From the NCBI GenBank assembly GCA_025435555.1, contig JAIWWG010000002.1:744001-808000 (forward strand): a stretch of 64,000 nt of DNA, read 5' to 3'. The notes beneath the pieces were generated by a model. The model was not told where the DNA came from. It searched no databases and was given only the letters and a program-made list of their open reading frames with translations. Shown piece by piece: positions 37,224 through 47,934 of the stretch (its first letter is position 1; each line of letters opens with the position of its first letter). Origin of the DNA: Chytriomyces cf. hyalinus JEL632. Taxonomy: Eukaryota; Chytridiomycota; Chytridiomycetes; Chytridiales; Chytriomycetaceae. Made by a program: the position numbers and the translations under genes.

Positions 37224-37291
37224 TTATACCGCTCGATGGGTGCGTATCTTCCAAAATGCCTGTTTTGAGGTGAAAATACAAAAATATCAAA

Positions 37292-38517
37292 ATGAACGTT
37301 TCGGACATGCCCCCATCCAGCACTGCCACTACTGCTGCTGCTGCCACCTCTGCCACTGCCACTGCCTTCCTACTGGGTGATGCATGCTTCACCGCAGACG
37401 GTGATGCGTATTTGAAGCATCAGCAAGATGAGGGCATCACTGCGAGAGCAGAGCATGCTGCCCAGAGAAAAAGAATCTCAGAAGTCTTCAACTGCAGTAA
37501 GACGTCAGTGAAGGTTTGTCTTTATGATGAGGGCTTCTTTATTGTTTGGTCTTCTAAAACACTTCAATTTGCAGAACTGGTTCAACAACAACTCCAAACC
37601 AGCTGGCAGTGCATGAAGTGCAAATACAGACCAGCAGCCAGCTGTGCTCCCTGAAACACATTTGCAGTCCCAATCATCCTGTGCAACACACAAACACTCA
37701 GCGCAGCCACTGCTGCATTCTGACACTCCTGTGAGTGAGCTTACTGTAGCAAGACAAGAGCAGTGTTTCACAACCACATCAAGACTGGGGTTCAAATATT
37801 CCAATGGAGGAATCAGATGGTTTGTGCTGCAGATATCAATTGTGAGTGATCTGTTCATTTTGCCCAGTTTTTTGAGATGGCCCTGTTCCTGAACAAGACT
37901 CTGATTTGGAAGGATGCACTCAATGTCAGGCAATAATGGCTCATGTGAGTAAAGCCGTATCTGTTAAATGGCATAACCTGATGGATGAAAAGTGAGCTGT
38001 CTATAAAGCCAAAGCAATGCCAGAACGCTTGAACTAGTACACAAGTTGGACAGCAATGAAAAAGACAAATTGTGTGGCAAATCTCTAGTGCAGATGGGGA
38101 AAATCTTTGAGGTGTTGGGTGAGTGTGGAACATCAGACAACTTCTGGACACTTAACAATGCAACCAGAGGTGCTTGGCTGGTCCTTCATGTTTGTGGCCA
38201 TTAATGAAGAAACACATGCAACTTTTAAAGAGGTCAAAGGTAATCTTTTTTGCTGTCATAACTGTGCCAGCATTTGTATAACAATTGCCAAGGCACAGCA
38301 GCAACAGTTGCTGATATCAAATACCAAATGGCAAAGATAGGTCTGGAGGCTCATTTGACAGCCAGTCTCATGTTGATCAAGTTGTACCCAGCTGTTGCTA
38401 AGTCTGTTACAAAGAACAAGGCAGGGCTGCAACATTGCATGGAGCAATTGGCCCTTCATTTGCTGAATGAATGTCTTGATAAAACTGGGCTCAAACAGTT
38501 TTCAACTTTCCCATAGA
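37292..38517 (+). pseudogene. unidentified gene, probably transposon-derived, interrupted
   Basis: The first exon (37292-37513) starts MNVSDMPPSSTATT and ends AAQRKRISEVFNCSKTSVK. It splices to 37575, where it continues NWFNNNSKPAGSA and meets TGA at 37614-37616. The same frame then stays open to 37892. Helix-turn-helix-like spacing and the W-F-N-N-N turn recall a homeodomain recognition helix, but I cannot name a family. Further protein-like segments follow with splice-like borders: VLGWSFMFVAINEETHATF near 38170, and ADIKYQMAKIGLEAHLTASL to KTGLKQFSTFP ending at 38517. One decayed multi-exon gene is the simplest reading; exon links after 37900 are uncertain. Confidence 0.4.
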
Positions 38518-38689
38518 GTCAAGTGGAGTCAAAGCAGGTCTTGCATCGATCATTCCACTTCCTTGATTGGCCTGCGAATATCCCATTGAAATGCACTATG
38601 ACCATTGAAAATTGCGAAATCATTATTTGTTGGAACCACACTCTTTTGGGTTCACAATGATTATGACCAGAGAGAATCTGATCAGGTAA

Positions 38690-38799
38690 CTTAAACAGTG
38701 ATGTCAGTATCACTGCTCACTTGCACTATAAGTTCACCAATAGTTTAATACCTTAAACAGTGATGTCAGTATCACTGCTCACTTGCACTATAAGTTCAC
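38690..38799. repeat. 48-bp direct duplication
   Basis: Positions 38690-38737 and 38752-38799 are identical (48 bases each, 62-base period, 14-base spacer). Each copy contains CAGTGAT-GTCAGT-ATCACTG, a 7-bp inverted repeat with a 6-base loop. Confidence 0.9.
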
Positions 38800-38878
38800 A
38801 AACAGAAAAGAGAAAGAAATGGTCCAACTAAATAGGAAAAGGTAGAAGAATGAAAACCAATCAGAATCATCCTGGAAG

Positions 38879-38910
38879 CATGACAATGGAAGCAGTTTTC
38901 CATTGTCATG
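38879..38910. repeat. imperfect inverted repeat (hairpin)
   Basis: CATGACAATGGAA faces TTCCATTGTCATG across a 6-base loop. It could be a folded remnant of a small element. Confidence 0.75.
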
Positions 38911-39836
38911 AAAAATCCGAAATTTCTCTCCAGAACTAAAAACAATTTTCCCACTCCTCCAATCACAAGCTGTACACCAATCACTAGTTGCAAGCTTGCC
39001 TCCTTCATCTCCACTCCTCATGACACCTCCAACACTGGTGTCTCAACATTATTTTAATGTTTGAGTGACACATTATTCGAGGAAGGATTGGAGCTGATCA
39101 GGGGAAAGTGGGGAAAGCAGGTTTGGGGACAGGGACGGCAGGGATGGCAGAGACGGCAGGAAAATCTTGGGTGATAGCAATTCTTGAATCATTCATTTTA
39201 GAATCTAATCTCTTTTGTTATCACAACCAGACACTTCTTTTGGCAATGAAAATGTGCAGCCAGACAGCGCAACAGGTTGAGCTTCTTGGTGGAGTTTCTG
39301 AATAATGACGCTGGTTGAAATATATTTGCTAGATGAATAAATGTTCATGTGTTTGACAAGTTGATATTACTGGCTGTCACATATTGTTAAGTTTTTGTAA
39401 CTGCCCAATAAACAATGGTCCATCATAATTAGCTATGGTACAGCTGCCTTTATAGCTGGAATGTGTGCATGCTATTTGTGAACATTGTTCTTTTGGTTGG
39501 AACTGATGATGTTTGTTGAAAACTGGGACTGAGCAAGTTATGTTCATGAACAGAGTAGATACATTCATGAACACAGTTTCAGTTCAACCTGCAACTGACT
39601 GAAACTGCCGCACACGTAAAATACCTCATCCTAACTGTTGTGTTCATTATTGCATTTGCCAGGAGTGTGCACCAACCAAATAAATTCTTGATTTATTTAT
39701 TGACATAAAAATAAAAGACAGGACACACATCCACCAATCCCCATCATGCACCCATCCTGCTGCCCCAAAATAGCAGAAGTCTTTTCTATTAAATGTAAAA
39801 AAAAATAAAAGTGGAAGTAAAGACAATAAAGCCTTG

Positions 39837-40842
39837 TCATGCCCAGTCACTTTCATGATCCCCACTCCTTTGACTTGAGACCATGTACACTAACATTTTA
39901 GCAACTTGCTGCTGAATTGTCACCACCCTTCCATGGGAGTCCACTGTTTCAACAGTCCACATAACATCTCTCTTGCTGACACAGTTGGAGTTAACAGGCT
40001 CTAGTAGGTTGATTGTGTAAGTGAACTCCTCTGTGCCAGGGTCATTGTGAAAGTAGTTGACAATGGCCTGGTTTGGGGGATGGTTGAAAGTCATGTGACA
40101 TGAATTGACAAAGTCATTTGCTGCAACAGTCTTGGGCTTGAGCAGGTACATGAGCTGTTTTCCATCTGCAGTGACATTGTACTGTATCTGATGATCAGTC
40201 AAAATGCACAGAACAATCTGCACATGGTGTAACCCTGTGTTTTTATCCATGAACCTCATGAGATTATGGAGGTGCAAGGTGGAAGGAAAAGGTGTTGCTT
40301 GCACAACAGCTTTTGTGTACATGCTGGCATTGACAACAGTGGCTTTCTTGAGACTCTTAGGTTTTTGGCACTTGCTTATGGATGCTGAGGCTTGGCTTGT
40401 GTCATGACACATTTTGGGGAATACAACATGCAGTGGAGGCAGGACCATCTCAGCATCAGAATCATCATCATCTTCAGCTACTGACTGTTTGGACTTGAAG
40501 CTGGAAAGATCCATTTGCTGACTGTCATTGCGCGGATCATAACCTGAAATAAAATTGAACAAAAATTGTAAGATTTTTGTGCAACAAATTTTTTTAAAAA
40601 CTTAAAGAGACTTGCTTACCAGTCTTTTTTGGATCCTTGATCCAGCCTCATATGGTTCGAATTTTTGCATTTAGCGCGGGGGCATGAAATGGTTGAAGAC
40701 CTGGAACCATTGCTTTGATATCACTGCCTGTCTTGCCTCCATCATCATGCTCTTTGAGGTAGTCAAAGAGGAGAATATCTTGCTCTTGTGTCTAATGGGC
40801 AGCAGTGAGAGTGGCTTTCTTTTGTCTCATTAGATGGTGTAC
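39837..40842 (-). pseudogene. unidentified two-exon gene with a premature stop
   Basis: The upstream exon (to 40620; its start lies near 40793) reads EQDILLFDYLKEHDDGG, then GSDIKAMVPGLQPFHAPA and a TGA at 40648-40650 where CGA would fit, then GWIKDPKKT. It splices at 40619/40544 into GYDPRNDSQQMDLSS and runs 236 more residues to 39837. The second exon has an acidic patch (EDDDDSDAEM), then a region rich in beta-type sequence (HVQIVLCILTDHQIQYNV, EEFTYTINLLEPVNSN). I recognise no domain. The location, CpG poverty and stop suggest a transposon-carried gene. Confidence 0.45.
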
Positions 40843-41232
40843 CTGAAAAAAACAGGAAGACGTGTTTGTGGCTTGTTTTTAATTTTTTTAATTTTAATTT
40901 TTTTGGCCATGCTTTTGGCCATGCCAAATTCAATACACACAAGTTCAGTGAATGCATGAATCAGTGTGAACACCTTTTGTGATTCAAAAAATACAAACAG
41001 TGAACAAACATGAATGCCAGCAGCATGGCGTGAATGCTTTTGAACACATAACTAGCGACACTGCTGTTTATTCAGTGTAACTTATTTAAATAAAGAATTG
41101 TAAATGGATAAGTGGTGCACTACAATGTATCTGGCTCTCTAAGCTCAGGTTCACAGTTGTTCATCTATGCAAGCAGGCATTCACCTGCAACACAAGATTT
41201 TGTAAAGAAAAGGTGTGAACTTCAAAAAGGTG

Positions 41233-41284
41233 ATTCAGTTCAATTCACTCAATTCAGTTCAATTCAGTTCAGTTCAGTTCATTT
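41233..41284. repeat. TTCAG/TTCAA pentanucleotide repeat
   Basis: About ten imperfect five-base units (TTCAG, TTCAA, TTCAC) in tandem. It ends near a single TTTAGGG that is not a telomeric array. Confidence 0.75.
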
Positions 41285-42479
41285 TAGGGTTTACAGGCTT
41301 GTTTGAGGGTTTGGCAATGAATGCAAATTTGAAATGGTGCATTTGATCATTGCTCATCACAGACAGGCCATGCCATTTCAGACGCAGGTTGATTGCAGGA
41401 TCAATGGGACAATAAGGAGAATAAAGAATTGACTGTTTATTTGCTATTCTGTTTCCATTGCCTGTTCATGCGCCAGTTTGAGTTTGATTAGCAGCTGTCA
41501 CTTCTGATCAGACTGGCCTCCTCACACATTGGCAAGTCCACTGAGTAAGACCTCTGGAATTGCCGCTTTGTAGCTCACTTTGGTCTTCTGGTGGAGTCTG
41601 CTGTTGATCTGTGGAAGATCATGCAACATGACTTTCTCTCTCGAGTTGACTCCAGAAGATCCACTTTCTGTGGAGCCTGTTCCACCTGAAAGTGTATCCA
41701 ACAGAGGCAGTTGCTGCAGCAAAGTTCAACACATCTGAAAGCAACTAGAGGGACAAGGTGTATCAAGGGATCGCTTGTTTTGGAATGATGGATGAGGTGA
41801 AAATTTTCTCATTTTAACAAATGTTCAAACCACTTTATTTTTAACGACCACTCCAAAAACAGATCCATTTTGAGCACTGATTTGAACAATGGCCAATAAA
41901 GAGACCATCTTGCTACATCAACAGTGTCAATATACTTGTCGCTGAGGCCCACCCACTTCACAAACAGCTGTGCAGTCACAAGTTCAAGCATGCCAGGTAC
42001 AGGTACCAGGTGGCTGTTGCTTTGGGTACCAGTCAGATTGTCTATGTGGGTGGTGGGGTCCTTGTGGGAAGTGGCCAGACTTGACAAGGGCCTGCCAGAC
42101 CCTCCTGCACCTGATTGGACCTAGTGAGAGGGTTGCAGCTGATTAAGGTCACATTGGAGATCCACACGTGATAACAAAAATGCCTCCCACCTCTGCAGCC
42201 ACAATTGCCCACAATCAGAACCTGAAGCAGATGGGTTCCTGTCATGAGACAGTTAACAGGAGATTTAAGGACTTCAAGATTCTCACCTTGATGTTTTGAT
42301 CTGAAAGAAACAGCCACCATCAAATTTTCAAAGCAGTTTCACAAATCACACAAGTGAAATTGTGCCACCAACCACTTTATAGCTTGCATGGAAAACTGGA
42401 ATAAAAGAAGACAAAAGACATTTATTTCAATATTTAATAAAAATAAAACGGAAATTTGTGTACCTTCCTGAGCTTGCTG

Positions 42480-42620
42480 CCATGGACCGCCTCACAGCTC
42501 ATGTTTTTTGACAAGGTATCATTTGACAATAGGGATATGTGGCAAAGACAGGGGTTGTCAGTATCAATGGTGAAGCACAGTACGACTGTTTGTAACTTGA
42601 GGACTGTGTGCTACAGCAAT
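42480..42620 (+). pseudogene. IS630/Tc1-type DDE_3 transposase fragment
   Basis: The plus strand reads LMFFDKVSFDNRDMWQRQGLS. This matches the first catalytic block of DDE_3 transposases (hydrophobic-F-D/E-x-S-F-D-N-R-x-M-x-R-x-G-Y-S), here with Lys where Glu is usual. A shifted continuation reads INGEAQYDCL. Nothing like a complete transposase surrounds it. A helix-turn-helix of the same type is found on the other strand near 44.3 kb. Confidence 0.5.
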
Positions 42621-44071
42621 AGTTTTGGTCTTAAGAGGACTCTTTTTATTTGCCTGTGGCAGATCCACCATTTATACCGAGATTTTGGAGAAAGAAGGAA
42701 AAAGAAAGAAGCACTCTTGGGGCAGAAACCCAGGTGTTGCGGATCCTGGTCAAGGTGGACCAGTGGTCTCCTCATGTACTCAACATAAAGGAGAGCTCAA
42801 AATCTCTGGAATACATGAAGATGTGGGAAACAGGTGTTTGAGCACCTGCAGACCCCATACGTAACAAAGACATGAAATCCATGCAATTTTGTGTAAGTAT
42901 AGACAAGCCACAGGGACAGTAATGCACCGTCGATCACACACATAGGTCTCTGGCACATCTGCCAAGTCCTACAAGCACCCAGGTGCCATCCATGGCTATT
43001 TATTGTCAGTAGATGAAAAGTTGTGAGGCATACTGCCAAGACCCCAATAAAGCTTTATTTACACAAAGTTGGGACCTTAAACGATCCACCATGATTACAC
43101 ACCATCACATGACACCCTCACCAAGTTGTCATAAGGTGTCAGACTCTGTCACTCTAGAGAATACCAACAGTACTAAGCCAAACTTCCTGCAACACCAAGC
43201 ATTCGGCAGAAACACACCAGTACATAGCTTGTGTAGTTGAAACGAAGGTTTGAGCCTGGACAGGCGGCACTTGAGGACCCAGATCTTGCATAAGCAAAGT
43301 TCAAAGTTAGTACACCACAGTCAAACTGACACGCTGAAACGTACATGGACAGCAAGCAGCACTGCTTACTGGTACACTGTCACTTGGACCCACAGCTCCC
43401 TACCCAGGTGGGAGAGTCCCCGTCAGAGGTCCAAGGATACAGTCATATGCACTTTGGATGTTGGTTGGATAGTTGCCTGTTTAACAGCTTCACTGAGTGC
43501 GTAGTACTTTGCCTCAGTGGAAGAGAGGGCAACCACAGGTTGCTTCTTGCTGTACCACATGACTGCAGCATTATCCATCATGAACACGTGGCCAGACCTG
43601 GACTTTCTTCCTGTGTCTTCTGTGTAACTAGCATCAGTGTAGGCTTGTGGTATAGCTGTACCCCACTTTAGGTCATACAAATGTGTGGCGTCATTTGTAT
43701 AAACAGTAGCAATCGATACTCCATTTTCCTTTGTGTAGAACATGGTCCCATGTACCTTTGATGTACCGAAGAACACGTATGAGGGCATTCCAGTCCTGCT
43801 CTCTACAGTCATTTTGGTACTGAGCAAGGGTGTTTACTGTCAACGCCAAGTCAGGTCATGTGCAGTTTGCCAGGTAGGCAGCTTTCATTGTCATTGAATG
43901 ATAAATCTTTGCCTTTTCTGGTGTAACTAGAGGGCTGTCAGGGTCGTGTTTCCAGCCTTCTACCATGGGAGTAAGCTTGGAGTCACAATCAGACATGTTC
44001 ATTCTACTCAGAATCTCTTCTGCATAGTTATACTGTCCAAGGTAGATATTGTGCTTTTGCTGCAAAATTTT

Positions 44072-44795
44072 CAATCTGCCTGTTTTTGTGACAGCTGTAA
44101 AAAGAAAAATTGAAAAGCCAGCACCAGAGTAAACTGACCAGTTGACCAGAAAAACATGCAAGAAGTGCTCTGTTTGCATGCACTAAATGAGTCTTTTTCC
44201 CGCTGTTTTCTTGGTACTGGTCCATCTCTATCGTAGCATCTGACCCAAATATTCACGCATTGCGGGGTTTTGTGGAGAAGCCTTGCAACATCTGTTGCAG
44301 GTAAGTTGAGGTAATGGTACATATACAGAGCAGAGCATGCATCTTTGTATGCTCAGTAGCTTGCATGCTGGAAACTGCTTTCAAAATGCTCATCTGCTCA
44401 TTTCAAATGCATTTGCTCTTTTAGTGCCATAAAATTCCCAAAATGTGCTTGCCGTGCTGGCCTCTGACACCCTGACCACTGCCAGATGCTCACCTATGAC
44501 TGCAAGATTGATGGCACCACTTGTGTGTAGATCGTTTTCGCAGGCTGGCTGGCTGCAATGGTGGTGCAAGGGTTGTATAAGTGACTGCACATGTCTTGAT
44601 CATGTGAAAGGCCTCCAATAAGAGATGTTTGGAGTGCATTGTGGCTCTGATTTACTATAAAATATCGATTCTGAGATGCCTGGTGGTCTAAGATGCTCTT
44701 TTGGTGACAAAAGGGTGACTGCTGGCTTTGTTGCTCCCTTTTGACTGCTGCTTTTTTTCAAATGCACCCAGAAAATTTGGAGAAAAAGCAGCAAT
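44072..44795. mobile_element. insertion of about 716 bp nested in the Copia reverse transcriptase
   Basis: The Copia RT frame is interrupted between HILGMTIERVPGSI (ending near 44793) and LKILQQKHNIYLGQYNY (starting near 44075). The intervening DNA is not Copia-like. CAAT occurs at both borders (44072-44075 and 44792-44795), a possible 4-bp target duplication. The ends, CTGCCTGTTTTT and CTGCTTTTTCTCC read inward, are only partly similar. The insert carries a transposase-type helix-turn-helix on the minus strand. Confidence 0.5.
44215..44322 (-). pseudogene. transposase helix-turn-helix fragment
   Basis: The frame reads YLNLPATDVARLLHKTPQCV followed by NIWVRCYDRDGPV, the Arg-Leu-Leu...Trp-Val-x-Arg-Tyr/Phe pattern of the N-terminal domain of IS630/DDE_3 transposases. 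It breaks down downstream. It lies within the insertion described at 44072-44795. Confidence 0.45.
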
Positions 44796-47700
44796 ACTGC
44801 CAGGGACCCGTTCAATTGTCATACCAAGTATGTGCTTGGCTTCACCAAGTTCTTTAATCGAGAAGTTCTTCCTGAGGTCAGATTTGATCTGGTCTACCTC
44901 CCCTTGAGTCAGAGCCATTATGATAAGGTCGTTGACATACAGAAGTATGAAACCTTTCAAACCTTTCTTGTAGAAGAGGCATGGGTCTGTCTTTGCCCGT
45001 GTGAAACCTTGTTCTATCAGGGACTTGGTAATGCGTTTATTCCATTGTCGGCCAGCTTGGTGAAGACCATAGAGGCTTTTGATCAAGTGTAGAATGTATC
45101 GATTACTGGTGGCATCTTTTATTGTGTAGCCTTCAGGCATTGACATATAATTGACAGTGTCGAGATCAGAGTTCAGATACGCAGTGTCAATATCAGTCTG
45201 CTTGATGATGTAGTTCAAGAAGATTACGACTACTATCATGATTTGAAGGCATTGTGTCTTGATGACTGGCGAGTGTATGTCGCTTTAGTCAACACCTTCA
45301 ACTTGTAAGTGACCCATTACTACAAGCCATGCTTTGAACTTGGCTACTGTTTTGGTATCCAAGTCGACTTTGTTCAAGTATATCCACTTCGGTCTCAGGA
45401 GCTTTCTTCCTTTGCCATGTCTACCCTTTCTCCGCACTTTCTTACGATTCATTGCGTTGAGCTCAACTTTCTCGGCAGCGAGGAAGAATTCGCTGTATGG
45501 GTGCCAGAGCATGGCTTTCCTGGACTTTGGTGGTTCAGGCAAGCCAGTGGTGGATATAGATCCCCATGGTGGGATATCCTTTGGGTTTGGATACTTGTCA
45601 ACAAGTTCCTCAATGGTACCTGTTGGCGGAATATGAACTCGCTTCCTTGTTGGCTGTCTTTTGGCCACCACTTTAGAAATGACGATGTTCTTAATTCCCC
45701 ATTCATCTAACTTCTCCTTTGTCTGTACTGATAAGTACACAGGCGTTGGGATCTCTTCTTCTGACATGCACCCATTTGATTTGGGTGTAACTCTCTCTGG
45801 TACCAGGTACTGATCAGGTTGTATGTCAGAGTATTCAGACTCTAGGTCTGAGAAGGCAGACTCCTCATCAGATGATGGGAGGTTGTCGAGATCTTCAGGG
45901 TAATCCCCCGTGACCGAGACCTCTTCTGGTGGTCCTGGAGGTGGTTCATCAGGTCCCCAGGTTGGAGTTTCTCTTTCTTCTTCAGGTATGACTGAGTCAG
46001 GAACAGCTTGTGTTGCCTGTGGTCTCAGGTCGTACCTTGGAATAGACTCATCAACGTCTCTTGCAACTTCAGTATCAGTTTTGGATTCTGATTCTTCCTG
46101 TGTGGTAGAGTTACCAGGAAATGAAGTAGCATGAAATGCTACATGAGAGACAGACTTCACACGGTTGTCTTGGTATACCCAATATAGTGAGTTGCCATTA
46201 TAACCAAGGAAGATTCCTGAAGATCCCTTGTCAGAGTAGAAAGATTTCCTCTGGTCCAGGTGAGCCCATATTGTGACTTTGCAGCCAAAGGGTTGGATCC
46301 TTGAGAGATCAGGCTCCTGCACATACCATAACTCGTACGGTGATGTGTGAGTCTCATCAGGGTGGCTCATGCAGTTTTTGACATACATAGAGTACTGGAG
46401 AGCATAGCATGTGAAGTGTAATGGTGGGCTAAGAGTGTGATGGCATTACCTTTGTGTATCCTGTAATAGCGTTCAACCATCCCGTTGTACTCCTTGTTGT
46501 AAGGTGGGGATGTTTCATCAGCTATTCTGCACACTCGGGTGTTACAGAACTGCTTGAATGAGTCTCGCAGCTCTCCCCCATTGTGTCAAACGGCTCCAAC
46601 TCTCAGTGGTGAGTGTTGTTCTTCCCATGTATCTATCGTGGACTTCAGGATATTCTCAGACTCACTCTTAAGTCTGTGTGTATACATGACAGTGAATCTG
46701 GACCAGTGGTCAACGACAACTGTACCATGAAGATGGCGTTGTGGGAACAATTCCTTTGGTAGTGGTACACAGTTGGTGTGAATCCTACCAAGATTTCATG
46801 TGGCAGGAGATGAAGTTGCGTAGACTGGGCTTTGGGTGATTTTACCTGTGGCACAGTCTTCACAAATCTCCTTGATCTTTGGGAAGATCTTAACATTGGA
46901 AAGTAATTTCTGGGCATCCATCATTGCTTTATTTTTCTTACCTTTGTAACTCTTCAGAGTCTGTAGGATCATCTTGAAATGAAAATGACCAAAGGCTCTG
47001 TGAACTGCAAATAAACTCTCATGCTCAGAAGAAGAGCTTGTCCTGAGGATATTGGTAGTTTGAGTTGATAGTACAGGTGAAGATACCATCGAAAAGGTGT
47101 GAATTACCTCTTCTACGTCCATGTTGGCACTGTTGTCCTTGGCCGAGATTTGGCCAAGCAGGACGTTGATCATGTCTACCTCCATGGATTCAGCCAAGGT
47201 CACGTCTGCCTCATCGACTACCATTTTCTGTTGTGAGTAACATTTGGCAGTGCACAAGATGAGGCAGTTGGCTTGGTTTTGGCTTTGGTAGCAGCAATCC
47301 AGTTGGCAGTGGCCTTCTGGGATGTCATGAGCTGGACCAGGGGGTTCATGTGGTACATCCTGTTAATGACCCTGGCAACTTTGTGGAGTTTGTCACTGCC
47401 TTCCTTCTGGTAGTAGGCTCTGACAGCTGTCATGATGATCCAGTCGGAGGTACCTTTGAGCCATTCAGAGGTAGAGATGAGGGTGTCAGTGATTTTGTCT
47501 GACTGTAATACTTTGTTAAAAGTGATGTCCTCACCTCCTACGTGGTGGTTGAAGTCTCCTACCACCTGTATGTGTGTTTGGTTGTCAGTAGCGTCAGTAA
47601 CAATGGTCCTGGAACCTACATGTTGGACATTACTGATGTCTAGTTCACTTGGAGCAATGTGTCAATTGGCTCTTGAATCTAGGTAGATTTTGTGGTGGTT

Positions 47701-47934
47701 AGAATAAGCACTCAGAGGTACAGTATCCAAGTGGTAGAAAGTCGACTCACCAGTAGTTCTTGTGTGAAGAACTCTGATGGGTGATTCATCTGCCTTTGCC
47801 ACCACCTTTGCCTCCAATGACTGGAGGGCTTTGTTGCTAGCCTTGGGGGGCATTGGACTGCCAGGGATGTTTGGAAATGAGGTAGCTGCTGCTCCACCAC
47901 CAAGTTCCATTGGGGCCAAACTCTGCTGCATCAA

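Larger units (their letters stand above)
33656..37226. mobile_element. PIF/Harbinger DNA transposon, 3.57 kb, decayed
   Basis: The element body spans 33659-37223. It is bounded by a perfect 16-bp terminal inverted repeat (33659-33674 and 37208-37223) and flanked on both sides by TTA (33656-33658, 37224-37226), the target duplication typical of the superfamily. Inside are the two standard divergent genes: a DDE_Tnp_4-type transposase on the minus strand and a Myb/SANT-like DNA-binding protein on the plus strand. Both carry disabling lesions, described under each. The intact ends and target duplication suggest a fairly recent insertion, while the coding lesions mean it cannot move by itself. 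Confidence 0.88.
38518..39836. other. CpG-poor non-coding segment of the transposon island
   Basis: No supported gene in 1.3 kb. It contains the direct duplication at 38690-38799 and the inverted repeat at 38879-38910. Open frames are short and low in protein character. Confidence 0.5.
40843..43422. other. degenerate repeat DNA, no intact gene
   Basis: This 2.6 kb stretch is CpG-poor. It contains the TTCAG/TTCAA repeat at 41233-41284 and a transposase fragment at about 42480-42620. There is also a minus-strand open segment (41809-42087) reading LVTAQLFVKWVGLSDKYIDT that looks protein-derived but is unidentified. I could not find Copia long terminal repeats at its right end. Confidence 0.4.

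Noticed and set aside
41270-41320. Telomere-like TTTAGGG
   Set aside because: A single occurrence after a TTCAG repeat, with no array.
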